Source of the DNA: Novosphingobium mathurense
GTDB taxonomy: Bacteria; Pseudomonadota; Alphaproteobacteria; Sphingomonadales; Sphingomonadaceae
Length of the DNA stretch: 64,000 bases
NCBI RefSeq assembly: GCF_900168325.1
Contig: NZ_FVZE01000001.1
Coordinates: 930,001 to 994,000, forward strand
Reading direction: 5' to 3'
The notes beneath the pieces are model-generated. The model was not told the origin of the DNA. It ran no database searches and was given only the letters and a program-made list of their open reading frames with translations. This document shows, one piece after another, positions 43,604 through 52,761 of the stretch (within the stretch, counting starts at the first letter, position 1; each line of letters begins with the position of its first letter). A program made the position numbers and the translations under genes.

Positions 43604-46258
43604 ATGGCTGGAGAAAACAGGATCATTGCCTTCGGCGCCGGAGGCAACGAGGCAAACGCGGACAAGCCAGAGGCTACCGCGCCCGAGGTCACACCCGCAG
43701 ATGCGGTTGCCGAGCAGCCCCGTCAGGCGGACGAGCACTGGGACGAAGCCTGGGTCGGCGATCACGAAGAAGCGGACGAATCGCGCTCCAACGCGTGGAT
43801 TGCCCCGCTCCTCGCCGGTCTGGCGACGGCAGGCTGGACGGCGCTGTTCCTTTTCGCCCGCCTTCCCCAATTCCAGCCCGGCGTCGCCCTGGAGGCTGTA
43901 CCCACCCTGGTCAGCGAATGGGCCGTCCCGGTCCTGCTGATCGGACTGTGCTGGCTCCTCGTGCTTCGCCACAGCGCACGAGAAGGAAAGCGCTTCGGCG
44001 ACGTGGCACAGTCCCTGTCGCGCGAATCCGCACGGCTCGAAGAGCGCCTGACCACCGTCAATCGCGAACTCAGCCTTGCCCGCGAATTCCTTGCCTCGCA
44101 GTCGCGCGACCTGGAAAGCCTCGGGCGCATCGCCGCCGAGCGCATCTCGGAGAACGCCGGACGTCTCGAGGAACTGATCCGCGACAACGGGAACCGCGTC
44201 GATTCCATCAGCACGGTCAGTCATGCCGCGCTGGAAAACATGGAAAAGCTGCGCAGCCAGCTGCCCGTCATCGCCAGCTCGGCCAAGGACGTCACCAACA
44301 ACATCGGCAATGCGGGCCGCGCCGCGCATGTCCAGCTTGAGGACATGATCACCGGCTTCAACCGCCTGAACGAATTCGGCACCGCGAGCGAACGCCAGGT
44401 CGAAGCCCTGCGCAGCGCCGTCGAGACCACGTTGGGTGAGTTCGCCACACAGTGCGAAAAGCTCGAAGACCTCACCGAGAAGCGCTTCACGGCGCTTACC
44501 GAAAAGAGCGAGGAATTCCGCACCGAGCTCGACAAGCACGAGATAGAGGCCCTTGCAGCCGTGCGCACCCGTGCCGCCGCGCTCAGCGAGGAGATCGCCA
44601 GCACCCGCAACCAGCTCGACACCCACGAGGCAGAAAGCCTCACCTCGCTGCGTGCACGCCTCAAGGCCCTGCGCGATGAAAGCGACGTCGTCTCGCGCGC
44701 CCTGCGCAATGCCGAGACCAAGGCCGTGGAGCGGCTCCAATCGTCGCTGGCCGAACTGCAGACCGAACAGGCGGGTGTCAGCGATGCCATCGCGCAATCC
44801 CAGCGCAAGGCGATCGAAAGCCTTACCGAACGGCTTGCCGGCATCGAGAACGAGGCCATGCGCCTCGACCAGAAGTTTGCCGAGCGCTCTGCCCGGCTTG
44901 CCGGCGAAGCGGCCGAACGTCTCGAACGCCAGCAACAGCAGGAACACGCCGCAATCGCGCGCCTGCGCGAAACACTGGGCGAACTGGACAGCGGCATTGC
45001 CGAACGCCTCGAGAACCATCGCATCCAGAGCGAGAACCTGCGCGAAACGGCAGCCGCGATCACCGCACAGCTCTCCGCGTTCGAAACCCGCCTGCGGGCC
45101 ATTTCGGAAGACAGCGCCCAAGGCGAGGAAGTCCTGAGCGCAAGCCTGACCGCGCTGACCGAAAGGCTGACCTCGGCCCGCGCGACCCTTGCGGCAACGG
45201 ACAATGACGTCGAGAAGCTCACCGACGACAGCATCCGGCTGCTGGAACTGATCCAGGCGAGCGCCAAGCAGGCCCACAATGCCCTGCCCGAAGCCCTCTC
45301 GATCACCGAGGACCGCCTCGACCGCGTCAATCAGGGCATCGGCGCCCTGCTCGACAGCCTCAAGCGAGCCGGGGACGGCAGCGAAGGTCTTGCGAACGAA
45401 ATCGATGGTACCGGCAGGACGCTTCAGGACCTCATGGCTTCGCTTGCCACGGCCCACGCCGACATCAACCGGCAGGGCAGCGACCACGCCGCACTGCTGC
45501 GCGACCTGCGCAGCGCTCTCGACGATATCGAGCAGGCAAGCGACAAGGCATCGGACAAGGCCGGAACCGAACTGCGCGCGTCCATCGAAGCTCTCAACGC
45601 GACGATTGCCGAGAGCATCGAAGCGATCGAAAGCAAGAGCGCGGCGAAAGTCGCCAGCGTCGCCGAGAAGCTCGGCAAGGAAGGCGCCATGGCGATCGAC
45701 AAGGCGATGCGCTCACGCGTGGCCGAAGTCTCGGGCCAGCTCGATCAGGCCGTCGCCCATGCTTCGGGCGCTACCCGGGAGGCCGCAATCCAGCTGCGCG
45801 ACCAGCTCGGCAAGATCGACGAACTGGTCGGCAACCTCGAGAACCGCGTCGCCCACGCCCGCAGCCGCGCCGAAGAACAGGTCGACAACGACTTTTCACG
45901 GCGTGTTGCGCTCATCACGGAATCGCTCAACTCGAACTCGATCGACATCGCCAACGCCCTGTCATCCGATGTCTCGGACACGGCCTGGGCCGCATACCTG
46001 CGCGGCGACCGCGGTATCTTCACACGCCGCGCGGTGCGCCTGCTCGAAGCCGGGGAAGCCAAGGCGATCCAGCAGATCTTCGAGCGCGACGATTCCTTCC
46101 GCGAGCACGTCAGCCGCTACATCCACGACTTCGAGGCGATCCTGCGCCAGATCCTCTCGACCCGCGACGGCAATGCGCTCGGCGTGACCCTGCTCTCATC
46201 GGACATGGGCAAACTCTACGTGGCGCTGGCACAGGCCATCGAACGCCTGCGCAACTGA
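43604..46258 (+). CDS. TipN-like polarity protein: two membrane helices plus long coiled coil
   Basis: An 884-residue protein with an acidic, disordered N-terminus (1-62), two membrane helices (about 65-85 and 104-121), and then about 700 residues of nearly continuous coiled coil rich in Glu/Ala/Leu/Arg heptads, with a short globular C-terminal end (DTAWAAYLRGDRGIFTRRAVRLL...YVALAQAIERLRN). Size and architecture are essentially those of Caulobacter TipN (882 residues, two membrane helices, coiled coil), which marks the new pole and directs flagellum placement and chromosome segregation. Assignment rests on architecture, not on a catalytic motif, so another coiled-coil scaffold is possible. 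Alone on the + strand, divergent from the HPt-like gene. Confidence 0.72.
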   Translation: MAGENRIIAFGAGGNEANADKPEATAPEVTPADAVAEQPRQADEHWDEAWVGDHEEADESRSNAWIAPLLAGLATAGWTALFLFARLPQFQPGVALEAVPTLVSEWAVPVLLIGLCWLLVLRHSAREGKRFGDVAQSLSRESARLEERLTTVNRELSLAREFLASQSRDLESLGRIAAERISENAGRLEELIRDNGNRVDSISTVSHAALENMEKLRSQLPVIASSAKDVTNNIGNAGRAAHVQLEDMITGFNRLNEFGTASERQVEALRSAVETTLGEFATQCEKLEDLTEKRFTALTEKSEEFRTELDKHEIEALAAVRTRAAALSEEIASTRNQLDTHEAESLTSLRARLKALRDESDVVSRALRNAETKAVERLQSSLAELQTEQAGVSDAIAQSQRKAIESLTERLAGIENEAMRLDQKFAERSARLAGEAAERLERQQQQEHAAIARLRETLGELDSGIAERLENHRIQSENLRETAAAITAQLSAFETRLRAISEDSAQGEEVLSASLTALTERLTSARATLAATDNDVEKLTDDSIRLLELIQASAKQAHNALPEALSITEDRLDRVNQGIGALLDSLKRAGDGSEGLANEIDGTGRTLQDLMASLATAHADINRQGSDHAALLRDLRSALDDIEQASDKASDKAGTELRASIEALNATIAESIEAIESKSAAKVASVAEKLGKEGAMAIDKAMRSRVAEVSGQLDQAVAHASGATREAAIQLRDQLGKIDELVGNLENRVAHARSRAEEQVDNDFSRRVALITESLNSNSIDIANALSSDVSDTAWAAYLRGDRGIFTRRAVRLLEAGEAKAIQQIFERDDSFREHVSRYIHDFEAILRQILSTRDGNALGVTLLSSDMGKLYVALAQAIERLRN

Positions 46259-46270
46259 CACGTAGGCCAA

Positions 46271-46311
46271 TCGGCAAGGCGAGCTCCCCAATCAGGGAGC
46301 AGCCCTGCCGA
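46271..46311. terminator. Imperfect hairpin between convergent genes
   Basis: GCTCCC/GGGAGC (46283-46288 with 46295-46300) inside an outer TCGGCA/TGCCGA pairing (46271-46276 with 46306-46311). It is positioned to stop transcription from both sides, but lacks T-runs. Confidence 0.5.
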
Positions 46312-46318
46312 GACACCA

Positions 46319-46609
46319 TCAGTAGCCGAGATCCTTGACCGGCGGATCGCCGAAGAAGTTGAGGTCCTCGACCTCGATCCAGCCATATACGTAGTTGAGG
46401 TAGAACAGCCCCATCAGCACAGCGGCCAGCACCGTTGCGCGCAGCGCGATGCGGCCGGGCCGGAAATTGATCGGCGCGCTGTCGGCATGGCCGGTCTCGA
46501 CCTTGTGACCGTCGACCTCATCCGGCGTACGCAAGCCGATCGGCATGACGAGGAAAGCGCTGAGGACCCACAGCAAGCTGTAGATCGCGGCTATCGATGT
46601 CCATTGCAT
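46319..46609 (-). CDS. DUF1467-family membrane protein
   Basis: A 96-residue protein with two membrane helices (SIAAIYSLLWVLSAFLVMPIG and ATVLAAVLMGLFYLNYVYGWI) and the central DUF1467 signature LRTPDEVDGHKVETGHADSAP, ending with DLNFFGDPP. The start is the ATG at 46609, 13 bases after the ribonuclease J stop; the frame is open upstream into that gene but homology begins here. It is the last gene of the very long nuo-birA-coaX-rnj run. DUF1467 is regularly found in this spot in alphaproteobacteria; function unknown. Confidence 0.9.
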   Translation of the reverse strand: MQWTSIAAIYSLLWVLSAFLVMPIGLRTPDEVDGHKVETGHADSAPINFRPGRIALRATVLAAVLMGLFYLNYVYGWIEVEDLNFFGDPPVKDLGY

Positions 46610-46622
46610 GGGCGCGCTCCGA

Positions 46623-48248
46623 TCAACTCTCGAGAAGCAGGACCTGGACCTGCGGCCGCTTGCCCGACCAGCGGGTGGCCGCACGCCGCGCGGCAAGGCG
46701 CGCCGCCTCTACCCGATCGGCATGGTCCGCCTTTTTCGCCTTGGCGAGCGCATTGGCAACGTCGCCGCGCGCCTCTTCGATGAAGGCCTGATAGTCCTCG
46801 TCCAGAGGCAGGCCCATGGCGGCCACCTCGACGTTCCCCTTGCGGTCCGCTGCGACCGAGACGACGCCGTTGAAGGCGATGCGCCGGCGCATCACGATGG
46901 CCTCGCCGTCAGCCGGCGCGATGATATCGCCGTCGAGCACGAGCCGGCCCGAGCGAACTTCGCCAAACTTGCCCGGCGCCCCCGGCGCCAGTCGCACAAG
47001 ATCGCCGTTCTTCTGGAACACGGCCTTGGGAATACCGCAGGAAAGGCCGAGTTTCGCCTGCTCACGCATATGACGGATCTCCCCGTGCACGGGCACGAGG
47101 ATTTCCGGCCTGATCCAGCCATAGAGCGCTTCGAGTTCCGGTCGCCCGGGATGCCCAGAAACGTGGATATGGCTCTGACGGTCGGTGACAATGACGATCC
47201 CATCATCGGCAAGGCGGTTCTGGATCTTGCCGATGGCGATTTCGTTGCCCGGGATCTGGCGGCTGGAGAAAAGGACGACATCGCCCTTCTCCAGCTTGAT
47301 CGGGTGATTGCCTTCGGAAATTCGCGCGAGTGCCGCGCGCGGTTCCCCCTGTCCGCCGGTCGCGACGATCAGCACGTCGCTGCGCGGCAGATCCATCGCC
47401 GCTTCCGGATCGACGATCTCGGGCAGATCCTTGAGGTAGCCGCAGGCCTGGCCCGTCTGGATGATGCGGTCGAGCGAGCGTCCCGCCACACACAACTTGC
47501 GGTTGGTGCGTCGCGCCACTTCGCCCAGCGTCTGCAGCCGCGCCACATTGGATGCGAAGGTCGTCACCAGAACCCGGCGGCCGTTGTGACGCTTCACTTC
47601 CTCAAGCAGGCCGTCGAAGACATCGCCTTCCGAGCCCGAAGCCTTCGGATTGAACACGTTGGTGGAATCGCAGACCAGTGCCAGGACGCCATCGTCGCCG
47701 ATCCTGGTCAGTTCCTCGGCGGTTGCCGGAGTACCGATCTGCGGCGCATCGTCGAGCTTCCAGTCGCCGGTATGGAAGATCCGGCCGAACGGCGTATCGA
47801 TCAACAGGGCATTGCCTTCCGCGATCGAGTGCGCGAGCGGGACGTAACGGATACCGAAAGGCCCGATCTCGAAACGCTCAAGGTCTTCCACCACGATCAG
47901 TTCGACATCGTCGAGGATACCGGCCTCATCCAGCTTCGCGGCCACGAGCTTCGCCGTGAAGGGCGTGGCGTAGATCGGCACACCCAGTTCCTCGGCGAAA
48001 TAGGGAACGGCACCGATGTGGTCTTCATGCGCATGGGTCAGGACGATGCCCAGCAGGTTCTCACGCTCGTTCTCGATGAACTCGAGATCGGCGAAGACGA
48101 GATCGATTCCCGGGTACTCATTCATGCCGAAGGTCATGCCGAGATCGACCATCAGCCACTTGCCCTGGCAACCGTAGAGATTGACGTTCATGCCAATCTC
48201 GCCCGAGCCACCGAGCGCGCAAAACAACAATTCGTTACCGGGAATCAC
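46623..48248 (-). CDS. rnj: Ribonuclease J
   Basis: A 541-residue metallo-beta-lactamase/beta-CASP ribonuclease. Zinc motif [15 protein letters not shown], the later [10 protein letters not shown] metal ligand, CDSTN, the beta-[19 protein letters not shown], and [15 protein letters not shown] are all present. It performs 5'-to-3' exonuclease and endonuclease cleavage in RNA decay and rRNA maturation. It starts at a GTG whose codon overlaps the coaX stop by four bases, so it is translated with coaX. Full length for alphaproteobacterial RNase J. Confidence 0.97.
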   Translation of the reverse strand: MIPGNELLFCALGGSGEIGMNVNLYGCQGKWLMVDLGMTFGMNEYPGIDLVFADLEFIENERENLLGIVLTHAHEDHIGAVPYFAEELGVPIYATPFTAKLVAAKLDEAGILDDVELIVVEDLERFEIGPFGIRYVPLAHSIAEGNALLIDTPFGRIFHTGDWKLDDAPQIGTPATAEELTRIGDDGVLALVCDSTNVFNPKASGSEGDVFDGLLEEVKRHNGRRVLVTTFASNVARLQTLGEVARRTNRKLCVAGRSLDRIIQTGQACGYLKDLPEIVDPEAAMDLPRSDVLIVATGGQGEPRAALARISEGNHPIKLEKGDVVLFSSRQIPGNEIAIGKIQNRLADDGIVIVTDRQSHIHVSGHPGRPELEALYGWIRPEILVPVHGEIRHMREQAKLGLSCGIPKAVFQKNGDLVRLAPGAPGKFGEVRSGRLVLDGDIIAPADGEAIVMRRRIAFNGVVSVAADRKGNVEVAAMGLPLDEDYQAFIEEARGDVANALAKAKKADHADRVEAARLAARRAATRWSGKRPQVQVLLLES

Positions 48249-49024
48249 TTAGAAGCTGCCCTTTCGGCAAGTATGGCAAGGCCGTCGAGCGTAAGATCGG
48301 CATCCACGGCATCGAAAATCTCGGTCGCCTCGTCGAACAGCACCGCAAGGCCGCCCGTCGCGATGACCTTGGCGGGCCGGCCGATCTCGGCGCGCATCCG
48401 CGCGATCAGGCCCTCCATCATGGCAACATAGCCCCAGAAAACGCCGATCAGCATCTGGTCCTCGGTGTTGCGGCCGATGACGCTGGTGGTCTTGGGGATC
48501 TCGATGGCAATGCGCGGCAACTTGGCGGTATTGCCAACCAGGGCATCGAGCGAGAGATTGATGCCCGGGGCGATGATGCCGCCCTTGTAGGCGCCCTTGA
48601 AGTCGACGATGTCGAAGGTCGTGGCCGTACCGAAATCGACGACGATCAGGTCTCCACCGTGCTTGGCATGGGCCGCGATCGCATTGACTGCACGATCCGC
48701 CCCGAGCGAGCGCGGCTCATCGACATCGATGTCGATGGCGTAATCGGCCTTGCCATGTCCGGCGATCAGCGGCTCGACATCGAAGTAATGCCGGCTGAGG
48801 ATCTCGAGATTGTGGAGCGCGCGCGGAACCACGGTCGAGATGATGATCGTATCGACCTGCTTGCTGTCGATCCCGCGAATGCCGAGCAACTGCATGAGCC
48901 AGACGGCATACTCGTCCCCGGTGCGGCGCGGATCGGTGGCAATGCGCCAACGCCCCTTCAACTCGCGTCCGTCGAATAGCGCGAAAACGACATTGGTATT
49001 GCCGGCATCAATGGCGAGCAGCAT
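48245..49024 (-). CDS. coaX: Type III pantothenate kinase
   Basis: A 259-residue ASKHA-fold kinase for the first step of coenzyme A synthesis. It opens [18 protein letters not shown] (phosphate-binding loop), followed by the [35 protein letters not shown] block and [15 protein letters not shown]. Type III enzymes are not inhibited by CoA and need a monovalent cation. It starts 15 bp after birA and overlaps rnj by four bases. The birA-coaX-rnj linkage downstream of nuo is a recurring alphaproteobacterial order. Confidence 0.97.
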   Translation of the reverse strand: MLLAIDAGNTNVVFALFDGRELKGRWRIATDPRRTGDEYAVWLMQLLGIRGIDSKQVDTIIISTVVPRALHNLEILSRHYFDVEPLIAGHGKADYAIDIDVDEPRSLGADRAVNAIAAHAKHGGDLIVVDFGTATTFDIVDFKGAYKGGIIAPGINLSLDALVGNTAKLPRIAIEIPKTTSVIGRNTEDQMLIGVFWGYVAMMEGLIARMRAEIGRPAKVIATGGLAVLFDEATEIFDAVDADLTLDGLAILAERAASK

Positions 49025-49039
49025 GGGACCTGGTTTTCC

Positions 49040-49762
49040 TCAATGCGAAGTTGCGGAAAGAAGCACGTCGCCGGCATGGATCGTCCGCAGCGATCCGTCG
49101 TTCAGGCTGAGCAGGAGGTTCCCCTCTTCCGTCAGCCCGGCAAACCCACCTTCGATTGCCTCCTCTCCCGGAGGAAGCACCGTGAGCCGGGTTCCCTTGG
49201 GATGCGCGGCACTCTGCCAGCGACGCAGCATGGGAGCAAGGCCGGCCGAACGCCAGCGTTCGAGTTCGAGAGCAAAAGCACGCGCCAGCCCGACCGCGAA
49301 ATCATCGCGGGAAACATCGACGCCATGATCGCAGAGCGCGGCAACGGCACGCCCTTCGACATGCGGTGCAACGCGCAGGTTCACGCCGATGCCGACGATG
49401 ACTGTGCCGGCGACCATTTCCAGGAGAATGCCCGCGACCTTGCTACCGGACAGCAAGAGATCGTTCGGCCACTTGAGCCACAGGGGCGAAGGATCGGGAA
49501 GCAGCGACGCGATCGCTTCATGGACGGAAAGGCCAGCAAGAAGCGCAAGGCTGGCGAACGGCGGATCGCCTTGCCCAGGCCTTACTACCGTCGAACCCAT
49601 GAAATTGCCGAGCCCGTCATTCCAGGCGCGGCCCAGGCGGCCCTTCCCTGCCGTCTGGCGGTCCGCAACCAGCCACTCGCCTTCCGGGAGGTATTCCCCA
49701 CCGGACAGGCGAGCAGCCAGATCAGCGTTGGTCGAACCCGTCTGAGTGACGGATCGGATCAA
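49040..49762 (-). CDS. birA: Biotin--[acetyl-CoA-carboxylase] ligase
   Basis: A 240-residue monofunctional (group I) biotin protein ligase: it lacks the N-terminal DNA-binding domain of E. coli BirA. Motifs QTGSTNADL, the biotinyl-AMP loop DRQTAGKGRLGRAW, KWPNDLLL and GIGVNLRVAP are present. It attaches biotin to the carrier protein of acyl-CoA carboxylases. The start is a TTG at 49762 overlapping the nuoN stop by four bases; the next in-frame start would cut into the family core, so the TTG start is preferred. Confidence 0.95.
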   Translation of the reverse strand: MIRSVTQTGSTNADLAARLSGGEYLPEGEWLVADRQTAGKGRLGRAWNDGLGNFMGSTVVRPGQGDPPFASLALLAGLSVHEAIASLLPDPSPLWLKWPNDLLLSGSKVAGILLEMVAGTVIVGIGVNLRVAPHVEGRAVAALCDHGVDVSRDDFAVGLARAFALELERWRSAGLAPMLRRWQSAAHPKGTRLTVLPPGEEAIEGGFAGLTEEGNLLLSLNDGSLRTIHAGDVLLSATSH

Positions 49763-51222
49763 AGCGAGAAGTAAAGCGCTGCAGCGGCGGCGTCAGCGAG
49801 ACCGCCCAGCCACTTGGTCAGCAGGTAGCCCAGCGGCGAAATGAACACGACCGAGGCGACAAGGATGATCTTGTGCCAAATGTCGTTCTCACCCTTCACC
49901 ACATCGGCAGGCTCATCGAAATACATGATCTTGACGACCTTGAGGTAGTAGAAGGCGCCAATTACCGATGCTGCGATGCCGATTGCCGCAAGTGCGATCA
50001 TGTTGGCCTGCACTGCCGACTGGAAGACGACGAACTTGCCCCAGAAGCCGAACAGCGGCGGGATGCCGGCAAGGCTGAACATGATCATCGCCAGGCCGAG
50101 CGCCAGCGCCGGGCGCGTGCGCGACAGGCCAGCCAGCATCGGGATGTCCTCGACGAAGTTGCCGTTCTCGTCCTTGAGCATCAGGATCGCGACGAAACCG
50201 CCCAGCGACATCGCGACGTAGATCGCAAGGTACACGAGCATCGCCGAGGCGCCCTGCGGCGTTGCGACAGCCAGACCGATCAGCATGAAGCCGACGTTGT
50301 TGATCGACGAGTAAGCCATCAGTCGCTTGATGTTCGTCTGGCCGATGGCGCCAAGGGCACCCACGACGATCGAAGCAAGCGAGATGAAGATCACGATCTG
50401 CTGCCAGGCCGCGGCCTGATCGCCGAACGCATCGAGCATGACGCGCATGGTCAGGCCAAGCGCAGCCACCTTCGGCGCGGTCGCGAAGAAGGTCGTGACC
50501 GGCGTCGGCGCGCCTTCGTAAACGTCGGGAGTCCACATGTGGAACGGCACGGCGCTGATCTTGAAGGCCAACCCTGCGAGCATGAACACGATGCCGAACA
50601 GTGCGCCATGCGACAGCCCGGAGGACAGCGCGGAGTTGATGCCCGAGAACGAGGTCGTGCCGGTAAAGCCGTAAGTCAGGCTCATGCCGAACAGGAGGAT
50701 ACCCGAGGCCAGCGAACCCAACACGAAGTACTTGAGGCCCGACTCCGCCGAACGGTCGTCCGTGCGCAGGAACGCGGCGAGAACATAGGCAGCCAGCGAG
50801 TTCATCTCGAGACCGATGTACAGCGTCAGCAGGTCACCTGCCGAAACCATGATGCCCATGCCCAGCGCCGCGAAGACGACAAGCACCGGATATTCCGCAC
50901 GCATCGCGTCGAAGCGATCGAAGAACTTCGGCGCAATCACCAGCGATGCGGCAGCCGAGATGTAAATCAGGATCTTGGCATAGGACGCAAAGGCATCGGC
51001 ACGGAACTGGCCGAAGAAGGCCGACGTATCCGGCCCCATGGCCCCACCGCAAAGCGCGGGGGCAACGAGGAAGGACGCAGCGGCAAGCGCGGCGACGGCA
51101 AGGATCGAGATCAGCCGGCTCGACTTGTCACCGCCCCAGGCGGCAATCAGAAGCAGGACGAGACCTGCAACGCTCAGCGTTTCTTCCGGCGCGATCAGGC
51201 GCAGCGACTGTGACCAGTCCAT
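49759..51222 (-). CDS. nuoN: NADH-quinone oxidoreductase subunit N
   Basis: A 487-residue polytopic subunit of complex I with about 14 membrane helices, one of three antiporter-like proton channels. The discontinuous-helix region LAGLAFKISAVPFHMWTPDVYEGAPTPVTTFFATAPK contains the conserved Lys and the Pro kink; GAIGQTNIKRLMAYSSINNVGFMLIG is the second hallmark. The ATG shares a base with the nuoM stop (TGATG). Last nuo gene; birA overlaps its stop. Confidence 0.98.
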   Translation of the reverse strand: MDWSQSLRLIAPEETLSVAGLVLLLIAAWGGDKSSRLISILAVAALAAASFLVAPALCGGAMGPDTSAFFGQFRADAFASYAKILIYISAAASLVIAPKFFDRFDAMRAEYPVLVVFAALGMGIMVSAGDLLTLYIGLEMNSLAAYVLAAFLRTDDRSAESGLKYFVLGSLASGILLFGMSLTYGFTGTTSFSGINSALSSGLSHGALFGIVFMLAGLAFKISAVPFHMWTPDVYEGAPTPVTTFFATAPKVAALGLTMRVMLDAFGDQAAAWQQIVIFISLASIVVGALGAIGQTNIKRLMAYSSINNVGFMLIGLAVATPQGASAMLVYLAIYVAMSLGGFVAILMLKDENGNFVEDIPMLAGLSRTRPALALGLAMIMFSLAGIPPLFGFWGKFVVFQSAVQANMIALAAIGIAASVIGAFYYLKVVKIMYFDEPADVVKGENDIWHKIILVASVVFISPLGYLLTKWLGGLADAAAAALYFSL

Positions 51223-52760
51223 CAGTGTGCCCCCTCATGCGCAGATACTTCTTCGTGCACAGGTTTTTCCTTACCCATGGCGACCTTGGAGTCTCCTTCC
51301 GGCTTGGCGGCGGCAAGACGGGCGTCGAGCGCGGCAATGTCGGCGCGCATCGGCGCAATGAAGCTCTCGGGATAGATGCCCATCCACAGCACCGCGATGC
51401 CCAGCGGAACCACCATCAACAGCTCACGGACGTCGAGGTCGGCCATGGCCGCGGCATCGGCGTTCTTCTGCTCGCCGAAAGCGACCCGGCGATAGAGGTA
51501 GAGCATGTAGGCGGCGCCCAGGATGATGCCGGTGGCGCAGATCAGCGTGGCCCACGTCGACACCTGGTAGATACCCGCGAGGCTCAGGAACTCGCCGACG
51601 AAACCGCTGGTGCCCGGAAGGCCGACGGAAGCCATCGTAAAGAGCATGAAGAACAGCGCGTAACGCGGCATGTTGATCGAAAGCCCGCCGTAACGGTCTA
51701 TTTCGCGGGTGTGCAGGCGATCGTAGATGATGCCAACGCACAGGAACAATGCACCCGAAACAAGACCGTGGCTGAGCATGATCAGCATCGAGCCTTCGAG
51801 GCCCTGCACGTTGAAGGCGAACAGGCCGATCGTCACGATCGCCATGTGCGCGACCGACGAATAGGCAATCAGCTTCTTCATGTCGTGCTGCACGAGCGCG
51901 ATCAGCGAAGTCAGGACGACGGCCGCCATCGACAGGCCCCAGATCAGAGGACCGAAGTAGGCCGAGGCTTCAGGGAACATCGGCAACGAAAAGCGGATGA
52001 AACCGTAGCCGCCCATCTTCAGCAGCACGCCTGCCAGGATGACCGAACCGGCGGTCGGTGCCTGCACGTGTGCGTCCGGAAGCCAGGTGTGCACCGGCCA
52101 CATCGGCATCTTCACCGCGAAGCTGGCGAAGAAGGCGAGCCACAGCCAGGTCTGGACATGCGGATCGAAGTCATAGGCCATCAGCGTCGGGATGTCTGTG
52201 GTACCGGCGGTGTTCGCCATCCACAGCATCGCGATCAGCATCAGCACCGAACCGAGCAGCGTGTAGAGGAAGAACTTGTACGAAGCGTAGATACGGTCCG
52301 CACCGCCCCACACGCCGATGATCAGGTACATCGGGATGAGGCCGGCCTCGAAGAAGATGTAGAACAGGAACAGGTCCTGCGCCGCGAAAACGCCGATCAT
52401 GAGCGTTTCCATCAGCAGGAACGCGGCCATGTACTCACCGACGCGCTTGTCGATCGACTTCCAGCTCGCGCCGATACAGATCGGCATGAGGAAGACCGAC
52501 AGCATGATCAGCAACAGGGCGATGCCGTCGATACCGAGCGCGTAGGAGAAGCCGGAGAACAGCTCCACCCGTTCGGTGAACTGCCACTGCGCACCACCAA
52601 TGTCGAAGTTCGCCCATAGCACGACGCCCAGTGCAAAATCGAGCAGCGTGGCCGCCAGCGCGAGGTTCCGCGCCGGCTTGGCTTCGAGGAAGAGGCATGC
52701 CAGTGCCGCCGCGAGCGGCACAAGCAGCATCAGGCTGAGGATCGGAAAACCACTCATCAT
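51222..52760 (-). CDS. nuoM: NADH-quinone oxidoreductase subunit M
   Basis: A 512-residue antiporter-like membrane subunit of complex I. It has the conserved FFASFAVKMPMWPVHTWLPDAHVQAPTAGSVILAGVLLKMGGYG channel motif with its essential Lys, an upstream FEAGLIPMYLIIGVWGG stretch with the conserved Glu, and HDMKKLIAYSSVAHM. The C-terminal tail is Ala/Lys/His-rich. It starts one base after the nuoL stop. Confidence 0.98.
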   Translation of the reverse strand: MMSGFPILSLMLLVPLAAALACLFLEAKPARNLALAATLLDFALGVVLWANFDIGGAQWQFTERVELFSGFSYALGIDGIALLLIMLSVFLMPICIGASWKSIDKRVGEYMAAFLLMETLMIGVFAAQDLFLFYIFFEAGLIPMYLIIGVWGGADRIYASYKFFLYTLLGSVLMLIAMLWMANTAGTTDIPTLMAYDFDPHVQTWLWLAFFASFAVKMPMWPVHTWLPDAHVQAPTAGSVILAGVLLKMGGYGFIRFSLPMFPEASAYFGPLIWGLSMAAVVLTSLIALVQHDMKKLIAYSSVAHMAIVTIGLFAFNVQGLEGSMLIMLSHGLVSGALFLCVGIIYDRLHTREIDRYGGLSINMPRYALFFMLFTMASVGLPGTSGFVGEFLSLAGIYQVSTWATLICATGIILGAAYMLYLYRRVAFGEQKNADAAAMADLDVRELLMVVPLGIAVLWMGIYPESFIAPMRADIAALDARLAAAKPEGDSKVAMGKEKPVHEEVSAHEGAH

Positions 52761-52761
52761 C

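Noticed and set aside
43571..45487. 638-codon open frame antisense to the TipN-like gene
   Set aside because: The + strand frame has membrane helices and regular heptads; the antisense frame reads as a shadow of its biased codons.
46608..48431. 607-codon open frame antisense to ribonuclease J
   Set aside because: Ribonuclease J is complete with catalytic motifs; the antisense product is unrecognisable.
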